DNA from: an uncultured Methanobrevibacter sp. | GTDB lineage: Archaea > Methanobacteriota > Methanobacteria > Methanobacteriales > Methanobacteriaceae | NCBI RefSeq assembly: GCF_902770715.1 | Contig: NZ_CACXTS010000001.1 | Location: forward strand, 46,994 to 110,993 | Reading direction: 5' to 3' | DNA: 64,000 nucleotides | Shown here: positions 27,621 to 36,230 of the stretch, piece after piece | Numbering within the stretch: the first letter of the stretch is position 1 | How the letters are laid out: each line of letters begins with the position of its first letter | The notes under the pieces: model-generated | Told to the model about the DNA's origin: nothing | The model's database searches: none | What the model saw: the letters and a program-made list of their open reading frames with translations, nothing else | Program-made: the position numbers and the translations under genes

Positions 27621-28391
27621 TTGAAATCATTTGAATTTTTATCCAAAAAAAGAGAATCCAAACCGAGAGATTGCGGAATCACAATGGTTCTTGACAAAGG
27701 TTTGGGCCTTGAAACTGCAGAAAGCCTGATGAATATCTCCGGAGAATATGTCGACTATCTCAAATTCGGATGGGGAACATCCATAGTCCATGAACAGGAC
27801 ATGATCAGGGCAAAGGTTGAAATGTACAAGTCCTATGACATCACCCCATATACCGGAGGAACACTCTTCGAGCTGGCTTACATGAATCACAAGCTGGAGG
27901 AATTCTTCGAGGAAGCCCGCAGCTTGGGCTTTCCAGCCATTGAAATATCCGACGGCTCCACAAGCATAGTCCATGAAGACAAGCTGAACTGCATCAAAAG
28001 GGCCAGGCTTGAAGGCTTTGAAGTGCTTTCTGAAGTGGGCAAAAAGGACCCTACCCTGGACAGGGAACTCACCCTTGATGAAAGGATATCCCAGATGAAT
28101 GACGAATTGAAGGCAGGCTCCTCATTGATTATTGTCGAAGCCCGTGAAGGCGGAAAGAATATAGGCATCTTCGACAAGTCAGGAAATGCAAAGGAAGATG
28201 AAATCGATGTAATTGTAGACAGGATAGACAATAAAAAGATTCTATGGGAAGCTCCAAACAAGGACCAGCAGGTATTCTTCATATTGAAATTCGGCAACAC
28301 TGTTAATTTAGGTAATGTCTCAAGCGATGACATAACTTCCCTTGAAACCTTGAGAAGAGGTTTGAGAGGAGACACATTAGGAAAGATTTAA
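27621..28391 (+). CDS. comA: Phosphosulfolactate synthase (coenzyme M biosynthesis)
   Basis: A 256-residue TIM-barrel enzyme that adds sulfite to phosphoenolpyruvate, the first step of the PEP route to coenzyme M. Signatures: TMVLDKGLGLETAESLM, VDYLKFGWGTS, ITPYTGGTLFE and IEISDGSTSI, all typical of ComA. It uses TTG as start with GTGATATC upstream. The DUF39 gene follows 11 bp later and hdrC, hdrB and hdrA follow that, so a coenzyme M synthesis gene heads an operon of redox genes. comD and comE lie 7 kb downstream. Confidence 0.93.
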   Translation: MKSFEFLSKKRESKPRDCGITMVLDKGLGLETAESLMNISGEYVDYLKFGWGTSIVHEQDMIRAKVEMYKSYDITPYTGGTLFELAYMNHKLEEFFEEARSLGFPAIEISDGSTSIVHEDKLNCIKRARLEGFEVLSEVGKKDPTLDRELTLDERISQMNDELKAGSSLIIVEAREGGKNIGIFDKSGNAKEDEIDVIVDRIDNKKILWEAPNKDQQVFFILKFGNTVNLGNVSSDDITSLETLRRGLRGDTLGKI

Positions 28392-28402
28392 GGTGCATTC
28401 AA

Positions 28403-29656
28403 TTGACAAAAAACCGCAGCATTGATGAAATAAATCAGAAAATCAACGATGGCGAAGCCCATATATACACAGCAGAAGAATTCAAAAAGCTCATCAAGGC
28501 GGATGATGCTCCAAGTTTCGATGAAGTGGATGTGGTCACTGCAGGAACATGCGGCGTAATGAGCGGAACTGCAGCAATATTAAACTTCATTGTCTCAGAG
28601 CCTGGAGAATTCATAAGAGCAAACGAAGTATATCTAAACGGCGTTCCGGCCTATGCAGGACCATGTCCGAATGAATGGCTCGGTTCAGTCGACGTCATAC
28701 TGCACGGAACTGCACATTCAATCCATGATGAGAATTACGGAGGAGGATTCCTGCTCAAGGACCTGCTTGAAGGAAATGAAATTGACGTAAGGGTTGAAAG
28801 CGCAGACGGAAAGACAATAGAAAATACGATTACAATGGCTGACGTCACAAGGGCCCAAATTGTCGGTGCCCGTATGGCATTCAAGAACTACACAGCATTC
28901 ACAAATCCTAACAATGAGGAAGTGGCATCAATATTTGCCGCAATACCTCTTGAAGGAAACCTGAGGGGATTGACATTCTCAGGATGCGGCGATTTGAACC
29001 CTCTTCAAAATGACGTGCCTCAAAACGTTATAAAAGAGGGAAGACGGGTTCTTTTGAATGGCGCTCAAGGCTATATTTTAGGAAACGGAACAAGGTCAAG
29101 CACAGAAAAGCCAAACCTTATGCTTTCAGCTGATTTGACACAGATGGATCCATATTATATCGGAGGATTCAAAACCGGCCAGGGAGGAGAGGTCTACGAT
29201 ACCGTAGCCATTCCAATACCTGTATTGAATGAGGAAATCTACAACAATCTGCTTGTAACCGATGACATGGTCGACATTCCGGTATCAGACATCAAGGGAC
29301 GTCACCTGCCGCTGGACAATACTGATTATGGAAAGCTATGGGCAGACCATGACCTGAGGCCAAGATATGATGATTCAAAATGTAGGGCATGCGATAAATG
29401 TGTGGTTGAGGAAATCTGTCCTACAAATGCATTTTCAAGAGGAAGACTGAACCTCACATACTGTTTCGGATGCGGAATGTGCGCCAACTACTGCCGCAAT
29501 GACGCATTTGACATGAATACGGGAAGCGTTGATTTAAATATCAACGGAAAGGATGTTGATGTTCCAATCATTTGCCGCCAATCCGACAGGTTGAGGGCAA
29601 ATAAGATGTCATTGAAATTAAAGAAAATGATTCAAAATAAAGAGTTTAAATTATAG
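28403..29656 (+). CDS. comF: DUF39/methanogenesis marker 16 protein, probable coenzyme M thiolation enzyme
   Basis: 417 residues: a DUF39 domain (about 1-330; AGTCGVMSGTAAILNF, ILHGTAHSIHDENYGGGFLLKDL, FSGCGDLNPLQND) followed by a ferredoxin-like domain with CRACDKCVVEEICP and CFGCGMCANYC clusters (about 333-370). DUF39 proteins put sulfide into aldehydes, as in homocysteine synthesis from aspartate semialdehyde. From memory, a DUF39 homologue has been reported to convert sulfoacetaldehyde to coenzyme M (ComF); here the location next to comA favours that role. An alternative is homocysteine synthesis. TTG start with AGGTG upstream. hdrC begins 5-8 bp after its stop. Confidence 0.72.
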   Translation: MTKNRSIDEINQKINDGEAHIYTAEEFKKLIKADDAPSFDEVDVVTAGTCGVMSGTAAILNFIVSEPGEFIRANEVYLNGVPAYAGPCPNEWLGSVDVILHGTAHSIHDENYGGGFLLKDLLEGNEIDVRVESADGKTIENTITMADVTRAQIVGARMAFKNYTAFTNPNNEEVASIFAAIPLEGNLRGLTFSGCGDLNPLQNDVPQNVIKEGRRVLLNGAQGYILGNGTRSSTEKPNLMLSADLTQMDPYYIGGFKTGQGGEVYDTVAIPIPVLNEEIYNNLLVTDDMVDIPVSDIKGRHLPLDNTDYGKLWADHDLRPRYDDSKCRACDKCVVEEICPTNAFSRGRLNLTYCFGCGMCANYCRNDAFDMNTGSVDLNINGKDVDVPIICRQSDRLRANKMSLKLKKMIQNKEFKL

Positions 29657-29661
29657 GTGAA

Positions 29662-30258
29662 ATGATGCAGAAGATAACCGATTCACCAATCGACTTTGCA
29701 GAGGACATCATTCATGATGTTAAAAATTCAAAGGAGGAAGGCGTCCTAAAGTGTGTGCAGTGCGGAATGTGCACATCAACATGCCCCGCAGCAAGGCATT
29801 CCGACTATAACCCCAGAGACATTATTGAAAGGGTCCTGGAGGGAGACATTACAATCCTTGAGGATGACTGCATATGGAACTGCTTTTACTGCTATACCTG
29901 CCACAGCGTATGCCCTGTCGGAAACAGCGTATGCGAAGTAAATCAGATTCTAAAGCAGTTCGCAATCAAAAACGGAATAGGCTATGAAAAGCTATATGAA
30001 TACATGGGATTTGCAGATTCATATTTCACTGCAGCCATCGGAGCGATTCCGGAAATATTTTTCGCAGACATTGACCGTGACGTTCCGGGATGGTGGGACT
30101 TCAGGCAGCATTTGGATGAAATCAGAAACGAACTTGAACTGGACCCTCCGTTGATGCCACCAAAGGATGTCATCGATGAGGTAAGCACAATACTTACAAT
30201 AACAGGATTCAAGAAGAAAATTGAAAATATAAGAGAGGCTCAGGAGGGTGAAAAATGA
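29662..30258 (+). CDS. hdrC: Heterodisulfide reductase-like subunit C
   Basis: 198 residues, the electron-wiring subunit of an HdrABC complex. It has two [4Fe-4S] clusters: CVQCGMCTSTCP (about 32-43) and CFYCYTCHSVCP (about 75-86). A helical C-terminus GWWDFRQHLDEIRNELELDPPLMPP is typical of HdrC. The ATG pair at 29662/29665 follows AGGTGA. Its last codons overlap the hdrB start by ATGA. In cytochrome-free methanogens HdrC joins HdrA to HdrB. Confidence 0.93.
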   Translation: MMQKITDSPIDFAEDIIHDVKNSKEEGVLKCVQCGMCTSTCPAARHSDYNPRDIIERVLEGDITILEDDCIWNCFYCYTCHSVCPVGNSVCEVNQILKQFAIKNGIGYEKLYEYMGFADSYFTAAIGAIPEIFFADIDRDVPGWWDFRQHLDEIRNELELDPPLMPPKDVIDEVSTILTITGFKKKIENIREAQEGEK

Positions 30259-31196
30259 AATCAGTTCCCGATAAGGACATCCTTCTGTTCAGAAGCTGCC
30301 TTGTAAGCGTTGAATATCCGGGAGTGGAGGCATCAACAAAATTCGTATTCGACAAGCTAGGAATAGACTATGCGATTTCAGAAAAGCAGACCTGCTGCAC
30401 AGGACTCGGGCATTACTCAGACGTATTCGACCAGATTGACACAACCGCAATAGGCGCTCGAAACTTCAGGATTGCCCGTGAAATCGGAAGGCCAAATCTT
30501 GTGATGATGTGCGCTACATGCTATGCAATCAACAAGAAATCAGTCAAGCTTCTAAACAAGAAGGATGACTTGAGAGAGCACATCAACAAACTATTTGACG
30601 ATAATGGATTATCACACCTTAAATATGAAAAGGATGACCTGAAACCGACAGAAAACATTTTCCATGTTGTGGATATTTTATACGGCAAAAAGGATGAAAT
30701 CAAGGACCATATAAAGTATGACCTGAGCGGTTATACCATTGCAACCCACCACGGATGCCACTACTGCAAGGTGCACTATGAGGACACCATCGGTGGGGTA
30801 AGGGATCCCAATATCCTCGATGAGCTTATTGAGGAGTGCGGATGCAAGACAATCGGATGGTATGACCATAAAAGGGCTACCTGCGGAACAGGTTTCAGGC
30901 AAAGGTATTCCAATCCTGAACTTTCCTTTACAGCAACAGCCGATAAGATGAATGCAATTGCGGATGAGGACGTTGATATCATGGTGCATTTGTGTCCGAA
31001 CTGCCATATACAGTTTGACAGGTATCAGCATCTGATCGGCGAACGCGAAGGGAGAAATTTCAGAGCAATACACCTGAACATAGCACAGTTCATAGCACTG
31101 GCTATGGGGGGAGACTTCGATAAGGTAATCGGTGTTAAGGCTCACACTGTACCAATCGATTCTGTTATTAAGGAGTTGAAGGAGGTTGAACAATGA
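30255..31196 (+). CDS. hdrB: Heterodisulfide reductase-like subunit B with a variant second CCG motif
   Basis: 313 residues with two CCG domains. Motif 1 is complete: Cys15, Cys47-Cys48, Cys86 and Cys89. Motif 2 has Cys168 and Cys171, then Thr209-Cys210 where the CCG motif normally has Cys-Cys, then Cys247 and Cys250 (HLCPNCHIQFD). HdrB normally holds two noncubane [4Fe-4S] clusters that split the CoM-S-S-CoB disulfide, each bound by one CCG motif. The Thr suggests an altered second cluster and perhaps a different substrate. It overlaps hdrC and hdrA by 4 bp on each side. Confidence 0.9.
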   Translation: MKSVPDKDILLFRSCLVSVEYPGVEASTKFVFDKLGIDYAISEKQTCCTGLGHYSDVFDQIDTTAIGARNFRIAREIGRPNLVMMCATCYAINKKSVKLLNKKDDLREHINKLFDDNGLSHLKYEKDDLKPTENIFHVVDILYGKKDEIKDHIKYDLSGYTIATHHGCHYCKVHYEDTIGGVRDPNILDELIEECGCKTIGWYDHKRATCGTGFRQRYSNPELSFTATADKMNAIADEDVDIMVHLCPNCHIQFDRYQHLIGEREGRNFRAIHLNIAQFIALAMGGDFDKVIGVKAHTVPIDSVIKELKEVEQ

Positions 31197-33502
31197 GGGA
31201 TGATTTGAAAGTTGGCGTATTTTTATGTGAATGTGGAGGAAACATTGCAGATGTGGTTGATTTGGATGAAGTGAGGGCTTCACTTGATGTGGAGTTTGTG
31301 GGACAGTTTGAAAACTTATGTTCCCTTAATGGACGTAAGATAATCCGTGATGCAATATTTGACCATGACCTGGACAGGGTCGTGGTTGCCGCATGCTCAC
31401 CGATAAGCCATGAGAAGACATTCCAGGACTATGTAAAGCCTCTGAACCCTTATCTGATGGACATGGCTAACATAAGGGAACAGTGTTCATGGGTGCATTC
31501 GGACCGAAAAAAGGCAACCCACAAGGCCATTACCCTAATAAATGCATCAATCGAAAAGGTAAAGCAGTCAGATGCAGTGGATCCGATCTATTGCCAGACT
31601 CCTGATGAGGTAGCCGTAATAGGTGGTGGAATAGCCGGTATGAATGCAGCACTGTCCCTTGCAAAGCAGGGAACAAAGGTGACCATCATAGAGCAGTCCC
31701 CTTCAATCGGAGGGCACATGGCAAAGATAGGTAAGGTATTTTCTCCGGTCAAAATAGCCGAAGAGTGCGGAATGTGCCTTTTGAACCCTATATTGAATGA
31801 GCTTGTATGGAACGACAACATCGAGGTCATGACAAACACCAAGGTCATCGAAGCCGAAAGGCGTGCAGGAACATATAACCTTATTTTAGAGAAATCCCCA
31901 AGATATGTCGATACTGAAAAGTGTCTTGCATGTGGAAAATGCGCTGAAGTCTGTCAGGTTGAAGTTCCAAATGACTGGAACGATAATCTCTCATTAAGAA
32001 AAGCCATTTACAGGCCATTCGGGCAGTCATATCCCGAAGCATACGTTATCGACATGGACAACTGCGACAAGTGCGGGGACTGCTTCAGACAGTGCAGCAT
32101 GAGGGCAATCAGGCTCAAGGGAAAGCCTGAAAAGACACTCCTTCAGGTCGGCTCAATAATCGTGGCAACAGGCCATAAGCTCTTCGATATGGAAAAAAGG
32201 CCTGAATACGGATACACACGCTATGATGATGTCATAACACAATCAGAGCTTGGCCGTATCACAGGCGTAAACGGACCGACAAAAGGCAAGCTGTTAAAGG
32301 CGAACGGTGAAGTTCCAAAACGTGTCGTGATGATACAGTGCGTAGGATCTAGGGATGAAAAGCCTGACGGACACAGATACTGCTCCAAGATATGCTGTAC
32401 AGTGGCATTGAAGAACGCCAACATCATCAAGCACAAATACCCTGATACTGACGTTCTGATTTGCTATACTGATATCAGAACACCTGGAATGTTTGAGAAA
32501 TACTACAAGCACACTCAGGAAAATGAGGTAAGGTTCATGCGCGGACGTCCTGGGGAGGTTGTCAAGAAAGGAGACAACTTCATTGTCAGAACCGAAGATA
32601 CACTTAAAGGGGAATTTGTTGAAATCGAAGCGGACATGGTTGTCCTGTCAACTGCAATGGAACCGTCAGACGGTACAAAGGAGATTGCAGAAATACTGAA
32701 TGTAGGTACAACAGAGGACGGATTCATCAAGGAGTCACATCCTAAAATCAAACCTATTGCCACTGACGTTCAGGGAATATTCGTCTGCGGAACAGCACAT
32801 GATCCAAAGGACATCACAGACTCAATCATGCAGGCAACAGCGGCGGCCGCAAAGGTAAATGAATACAACTATGGCGGTGTTGAAATCGAGCCGTTCATTG
32901 CCGAAATCGACAATGAAAAATGTATCGTCTGCGGAGACTGCGTAAGCAGATGCAAATACAAATCCATGAGCATTCAGGAAGATGAAGTCTACATTGACCC
33001 AATGAGCTGTACCGGATGCGGCAAATGTCTTGTCGGATGTAACCAAAGGGCAATCACCGTCAACGGTAACATAGATGAGAAGATATTGTCCACCATCAAG
33101 GGCGTTCTTTCCAAAAAGCAGGAAGGCGAACGCATGATTCTTGTATTCCTGGACAATATTGGATATACTGCAGCCGACAATATCGGTGTCAACAGACTGT
33201 CATATCCGGAATCAATACACATCATCAAGGTCATTTCAGTCAATCGTGTAAGGCCAAAACACATAAGATATGCGCTTGAAAACGGTGCGGATGGCGTATT
33301 CATCGGTGAATTCCCTGGAGACCTGATGTATGATGAAGTCGAACGCAAAATCCAAAGGGTTAAGGACAGAATTTCTGAAATGGGTCAGAATCCTGAAAGG
33401 ATTACCTTTTCAAAGGTATATATCCCATACTTCTCAGGTCTTGCCCGCAAATTCAATGATTTCGACGAAAAGATTGCGGAATTGGATGAAGTTGAATCAT
33501 AA
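31193..33502 (+). CDS. hdrA: HdrA-like flavoprotein with fused, cysteine-free MvhD-like domain
   Basis: 769 residues, the flavin bifurcation subunit. Domains: an N-terminal cluster domain (FLCECGGN, about 1-130), FAD motif VIGGGIAGMNA (142-152), an inserted ferredoxin (CLACGKC, CDKCGDC, 243-303), the HdrA-specific cysteines 383, 397, 401 and 402 (QCVGSRD, CSKICC), and a second ferredoxin (about 577-616). Residues 648-765 match MvhD in outline (YTAADNIGVNRLSYP; ENGADGVFIGEFPGD) but every cluster Cys is replaced. Classical HdrA of Methanobacteriales ends near 660 residues; fused MvhD domains are known in HdrA2 of other methanogens. The electron entry point is therefore open. Confidence 0.9.
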   Translation: MRDDLKVGVFLCECGGNIADVVDLDEVRASLDVEFVGQFENLCSLNGRKIIRDAIFDHDLDRVVVAACSPISHEKTFQDYVKPLNPYLMDMANIREQCSWVHSDRKKATHKAITLINASIEKVKQSDAVDPIYCQTPDEVAVIGGGIAGMNAALSLAKQGTKVTIIEQSPSIGGHMAKIGKVFSPVKIAEECGMCLLNPILNELVWNDNIEVMTNTKVIEAERRAGTYNLILEKSPRYVDTEKCLACGKCAEVCQVEVPNDWNDNLSLRKAIYRPFGQSYPEAYVIDMDNCDKCGDCFRQCSMRAIRLKGKPEKTLLQVGSIIVATGHKLFDMEKRPEYGYTRYDDVITQSELGRITGVNGPTKGKLLKANGEVPKRVVMIQCVGSRDEKPDGHRYCSKICCTVALKNANIIKHKYPDTDVLICYTDIRTPGMFEKYYKHTQENEVRFMRGRPGEVVKKGDNFIVRTEDTLKGEFVEIEADMVVLSTAMEPSDGTKEIAEILNVGTTEDGFIKESHPKIKPIATDVQGIFVCGTAHDPKDITDSIMQATAAAAKVNEYNYGGVEIEPFIAEIDNEKCIVCGDCVSRCKYKSMSIQEDEVYIDPMSCTGCGKCLVGCNQRAITVNGNIDEKILSTIKGVLSKKQEGERMILVFLDNIGYTAADNIGVNRLSYPESIHIIKVISVNRVRPKHIRYALENGADGVFIGEFPGDLMYDEVERKIQRVKDRISEMGQNPERITFSKVYIPYFSGLARKFNDFDEKIAELDEVES

Positions 33503-33519
33503 TTACTTTAAAAAAAGAA

Positions 33520-33542
33520 AGTTTAGAGTTTATTTCTAAACT
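33520..33542. terminator. Bidirectional terminator between hdrA and a convergent gene
   Basis: AGTTTAGA (33520-33527) pairs with TCTAAACT (33535-33542) around a 7-base loop. The upper strand continues into T-rich DNA and the minus strand into TTTCTTTTTTT, so it can serve both hdrA and the 33551 gene. Confidence 0.7.
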
Positions 33543-33550
33543 ATCTAATT

Positions 33551-34267
33551 TTATTCTAAATTATTTTCATATAGATATTCATCATAGGATTCCCAGACAT
33601 TCCCATCAAAGTCTATGTAACTTCCATCTGCTTGTTCACCTACTTCATAGTTCTCATAATTTTCATTTTCGGCTTCAATTTGTTTTGATGCACAGTTATC
33701 ACAGATTATTTTGCCGGTATTAGGATCAATGAAATACCCTGCACCAGGAGCATGATCTATTTCATATTTTGTTGCAACATATGCTCCACAGATTGCACAG
33801 TAAACTGGGTCTTTACTATGGTCCACTTCGGGGGTTGTTGTTTCTGTTGTTTTATTTTCATCAGTTTTAATTGCTTTACCAAATTTGATAGAGTTAATTA
33901 TATGATTTCTAGCTTCAGAATCATAAGAAAATACTTGAACTAACTCTTTAGTTTCTTTATTTAATTTTTCATCCATTATATCAGTGTTTGCATCCATTAA
34001 TCCTGTCTTGCTTTCCTCAGTATTTTTGTAAATCAGCACATGAATATTCTCATCATTAGTAATGTTTATTAATTTTTTATTTTCCACTATTTTAGAGTTT
34101 ACAGGGATTTCAATTGTTGTTCCAGTTCCATTCACGGAATAATTTTCATATTTTATTCCATTATTATTATGCATATTGTCTAAAAACATAACACCTATGG
34201 AAATACTTAATAAAACTATAATTAGACTTAATATTATTATTAAAATTTTATGGTTCATATCAAACAA
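33551..34267 (-). CDS. Membrane-anchored protein with C-terminal zinc-ribbon-like site
   Basis: 238 residues with one N-terminal membrane segment (ILIIILSLIIVLLSISIGVMFL) and an extracytoplasmic part carrying N-x-S/T sites. A Thr/Glu-rich linker follows, then YCAICGAYV and ICDNCASK, which pair as two CxxC motifs of a zinc ribbon. The C-terminus is very acidic (ENENYENYEVGEQADGSY). A zinc ribbon outside the membrane is unusual; the topology could be reversed. AT-rich composition. No known function. Confidence 0.65.
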   Translation of the reverse strand: MFDMNHKILIIILSLIIVLLSISIGVMFLDNMHNNNGIKYENYSVNGTGTTIEIPVNSKIVENKKLINITNDENIHVLIYKNTEESKTGLMDANTDIMDEKLNKETKELVQVFSYDSEARNHIINSIKFGKAIKTDENKTTETTTPEVDHSKDPVYCAICGAYVATKYEIDHAPGAGYFIDPNTGKIICDNCASKQIEAENENYENYEVGEQADGSYIDFDGNVWESYDEYLYENNLE

Positions 34268-34321
34268 TTCCTTTTAATTTTTTTCATTCACATATGGGAT
34301 AAGTTATTATCATTTAATATT

Positions 34322-34505
34322 CTACTTCAAATTCTTTAAAGTTTCCAAAAACTGAACATCATCAAGACTTGAATCTATGACCCTTAGTAATCATTTCATC
34401 AAAATAGGTATGTATAAGTCTTTTTTGAGCAATTGATGATAGATTTCGCATATAAGAATCATGAAAATCAGGACTATGAATATTAATTGTATATCCATAT
34501 AATCC
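34322..34505 (-). pseudogene. Frameshifted gene remnant
   Basis: On the minus strand 34505 to about 34378 reads GLYGYTINIHSPDFHDSYMR and on to FDEMITKGHRFKS before a stop; a one-base shift then continues as IDSSLDDVQFLETLKNLK and stops at 34322. No start codon or ribosome binding site is present and upstream sequence is not coding. It is the decayed 3' end of a protein gene I cannot name. It occupies most of the 379-bp gap between the neighbouring genes. Confidence 0.5.
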
Positions 34506-34646
34506 TGTAATATAATTTTATTTTAATGATAAATAAATTCAATGTTATATTTTTGTTTTAAGTTTGTGAATATGGATATTTAATAAAAAATAGATGGTAT
34601 TTTTGGAAAATCAGTAATAATTATAATTTTCAAAAAAAAGCACTGG

Positions 34647-34907
34647 CTATAACTTTTCAATTATCTCCAGTCCAAGGTCTGTGCATTTGTAGAGCCTTCC
34701 CTTTCTCACTTCCTCATTTACACAGACTACAAGATTCTTTTCCTTCAGGTCAGATAGTGCGGATGAAACTTGGCTGGTGTTGATGTCAAGCTTTTTGGCA
34801 ATTTCCGATGGCATCATCAAATCATTGCCGATTGTTATTAGAGTATTTGTTCTGTATGGAGATACCTTGACATATCCAAGAATCTTATACATTTCACTAT
34901 TTTTCAT
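34647..34907 (-). CDS. Winged-helix transcriptional regulator
   Basis: 86 residues forming a single winged helix: MPSEIAKKLDINTSQVSSALSDLKEKNLV is the helix-turn-helix and GRLYKCTDLGLEIIE the wing and last helix. It closely resembles the 86-residue regulator at 52618 in length and layout (P-S/T-EIA, ...GRLY..TD.G). It lies just downstream of comE on the same strand (105 bp), so it may regulate the coenzyme M genes, but no operator was identified. An AT-rich promoter lies upstream. Confidence 0.82.
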   Translation of the reverse strand: MKNSEMYKILGYVKVSPYRTNTLITIGNDLMMPSEIAKKLDINTSQVSSALSDLKEKNLVVCVNEEVRKGRLYKCTDLGLEIIEKL

Positions 34908-35012
34908 ACTACTATTTGTTAAACTTAAATAACTAATCTTTTTATACTTATTATGTACTTTTATATTTTTTTAATAATAATTTAAACATATTAACTGAAG
35001 CGACAGTCAAAA

Positions 35013-35549
35013 TCAGATTGCATCCATGAACCTGTCCCTTATTTCAACAGGGTCCAAATCTATGATTGGCGCTTTTGAATTTCCAGGACCTGTCTCATAT
35101 ACTATGAAGCTTGCCTCATCGCTTTTTATGATTTCCTTCAAGTCAACTTCTTCAAATCTGTAGCTGTTTTCGAATCCGACACCTCTTGCAACGTCAACCA
35201 AATCAAGCACCTGCGCATAGGTATCCTGATTGCCGGTTGAGCCGTAGGCTCCGTTGTCTATTACAATCCATGTCAGATTTTTTGGATTGTTTGCAAATAC
35301 TGTGACGAGCGAGCCCATATTCATAAGGAGTGAACCGTCCCCGTCAATCACGACAACATCCTCATCAGGCTTTGCAAGCGCAAGGCCCAAACCGATTGAT
35401 GAAGCCAATCCCATTGATCCGATCATGTAAAAGTTCCTTTCCCTGTCTTCAATATCATAGAGTTCCCTTGACGGAAATCCTATATTGCAGACGACCAGTT
35501 CGTCGTCTATGCATCTCATTATATCCACAATAGCTTCCCTTCTAACCAT
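35013..35549 (-). CDS. comE: Sulfopyruvate decarboxylase, beta subunit
   Basis: 178 residues. This is the thiamine-diphosphate-binding half: MGLASSIGLGLALAKPDEDVVVIDGDGSLLMNMGSL carries the GDGS-x(n)-N TPP/Mg2+ motif, followed by VIDNGAYGSTGNQ. With ComD it converts sulfopyruvate to sulfoacetaldehyde, the penultimate step of coenzyme M synthesis. It starts 4 bp after the comD stop with GGTGAT upstream. Full-length for ComE. Confidence 0.92.
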   Translation of the reverse strand: MVRREAIVDIMRCIDDELVVCNIGFPSRELYDIEDRERNFYMIGSMGLASSIGLGLALAKPDEDVVVIDGDGSLLMNMGSLVTVFANNPKNLTWIVIDNGAYGSTGNQDTYAQVLDLVDVARGVGFENSYRFEEVDLKEIIKSDEASFIVYETGPGNSKAPIIDLDPVEIRDRFMDAI

Positions 35550-35553
35550 TTTA

Positions 35554-36048
35554 TCACCAGTATTTGATTTCTAAAAGTACGCTTACGGGTTTTCCCTCTT
35601 CAACAGACAAGTCCCATGCGTTCAGGATATCCTCATATGCCCCTTCAGGAGTTCCAGGCTTAAAGAACTGAAAGTCCATGGCTTCCAATATGAGTGGTGT
35701 TGACTCGCCCATAGGCACCTGTCCGCATATGTTTTCCCCTTCGGTTCCCCTGTGGCTCATTATCATGAGAAGAGGCATTTCATACAGTTCGGTGAGGGAT
35801 TTCAATGCATTGATTGAATTTCCAAGCCCTGAATTCTGCATAAGGATTGCAGGCTTTTTGCCTCCAAGATATGCTCCGGCACATATTCCGATGCCTTCCT
35901 CTTCGCGTGTAACGGGAATATGGATAATGTCTTCATCCTCATCAATCATGTTCAATATTTTTGACAGGTTTACGCAGGGAACGCTGACGATGAGGTCTAT
36001 TCCAGCATCCTTGAGCCCGTCAAAAACTGCTTCGCTACTGTCCATCAT
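35554..36048 (-). CDS. comD: Sulfopyruvate decarboxylase, alpha subunit
   Basis: 164 residues, the pyrimidine-binding half of the TPP enzyme: [58 protein letters not shown] carries the catalytic Glu, and [13 protein letters not shown]. In most organisms ComD and ComE are separate peptides or a fusion; here they are two genes 4 bp apart. The product, sulfoacetaldehyde, is the substrate that the DUF39 enzyme would thiolate. Confidence 0.92.
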   Translation of the reverse strand: MMDSSEAVFDGLKDAGIDLIVSVPCVNLSKILNMIDEDEDIIHIPVTREEEGIGICAGAYLGGKKPAILMQNSGLGNSINALKSLTELYEMPLLMIMSHRGTEGENICGQVPMGESTPLILEAMDFQFFKPGTPEGAYEDILNAWDLSVEEGKPVSVLLEIKYW

Positions 36049-36230
36049 ATCACTTCAATTAATTATATTATTTTAATATGTAGAAATTATTATAAAAAGC
36101 TATTTAATTTACTGATATTTTATTATTGTGAATATTACATTCATATTTTTGATTTGGTTAATCCACATTTTAATACATTCAATAAGATTAATAGTAACCT
36201 TTTTATTTATCTTATAACTAATATAAAATC

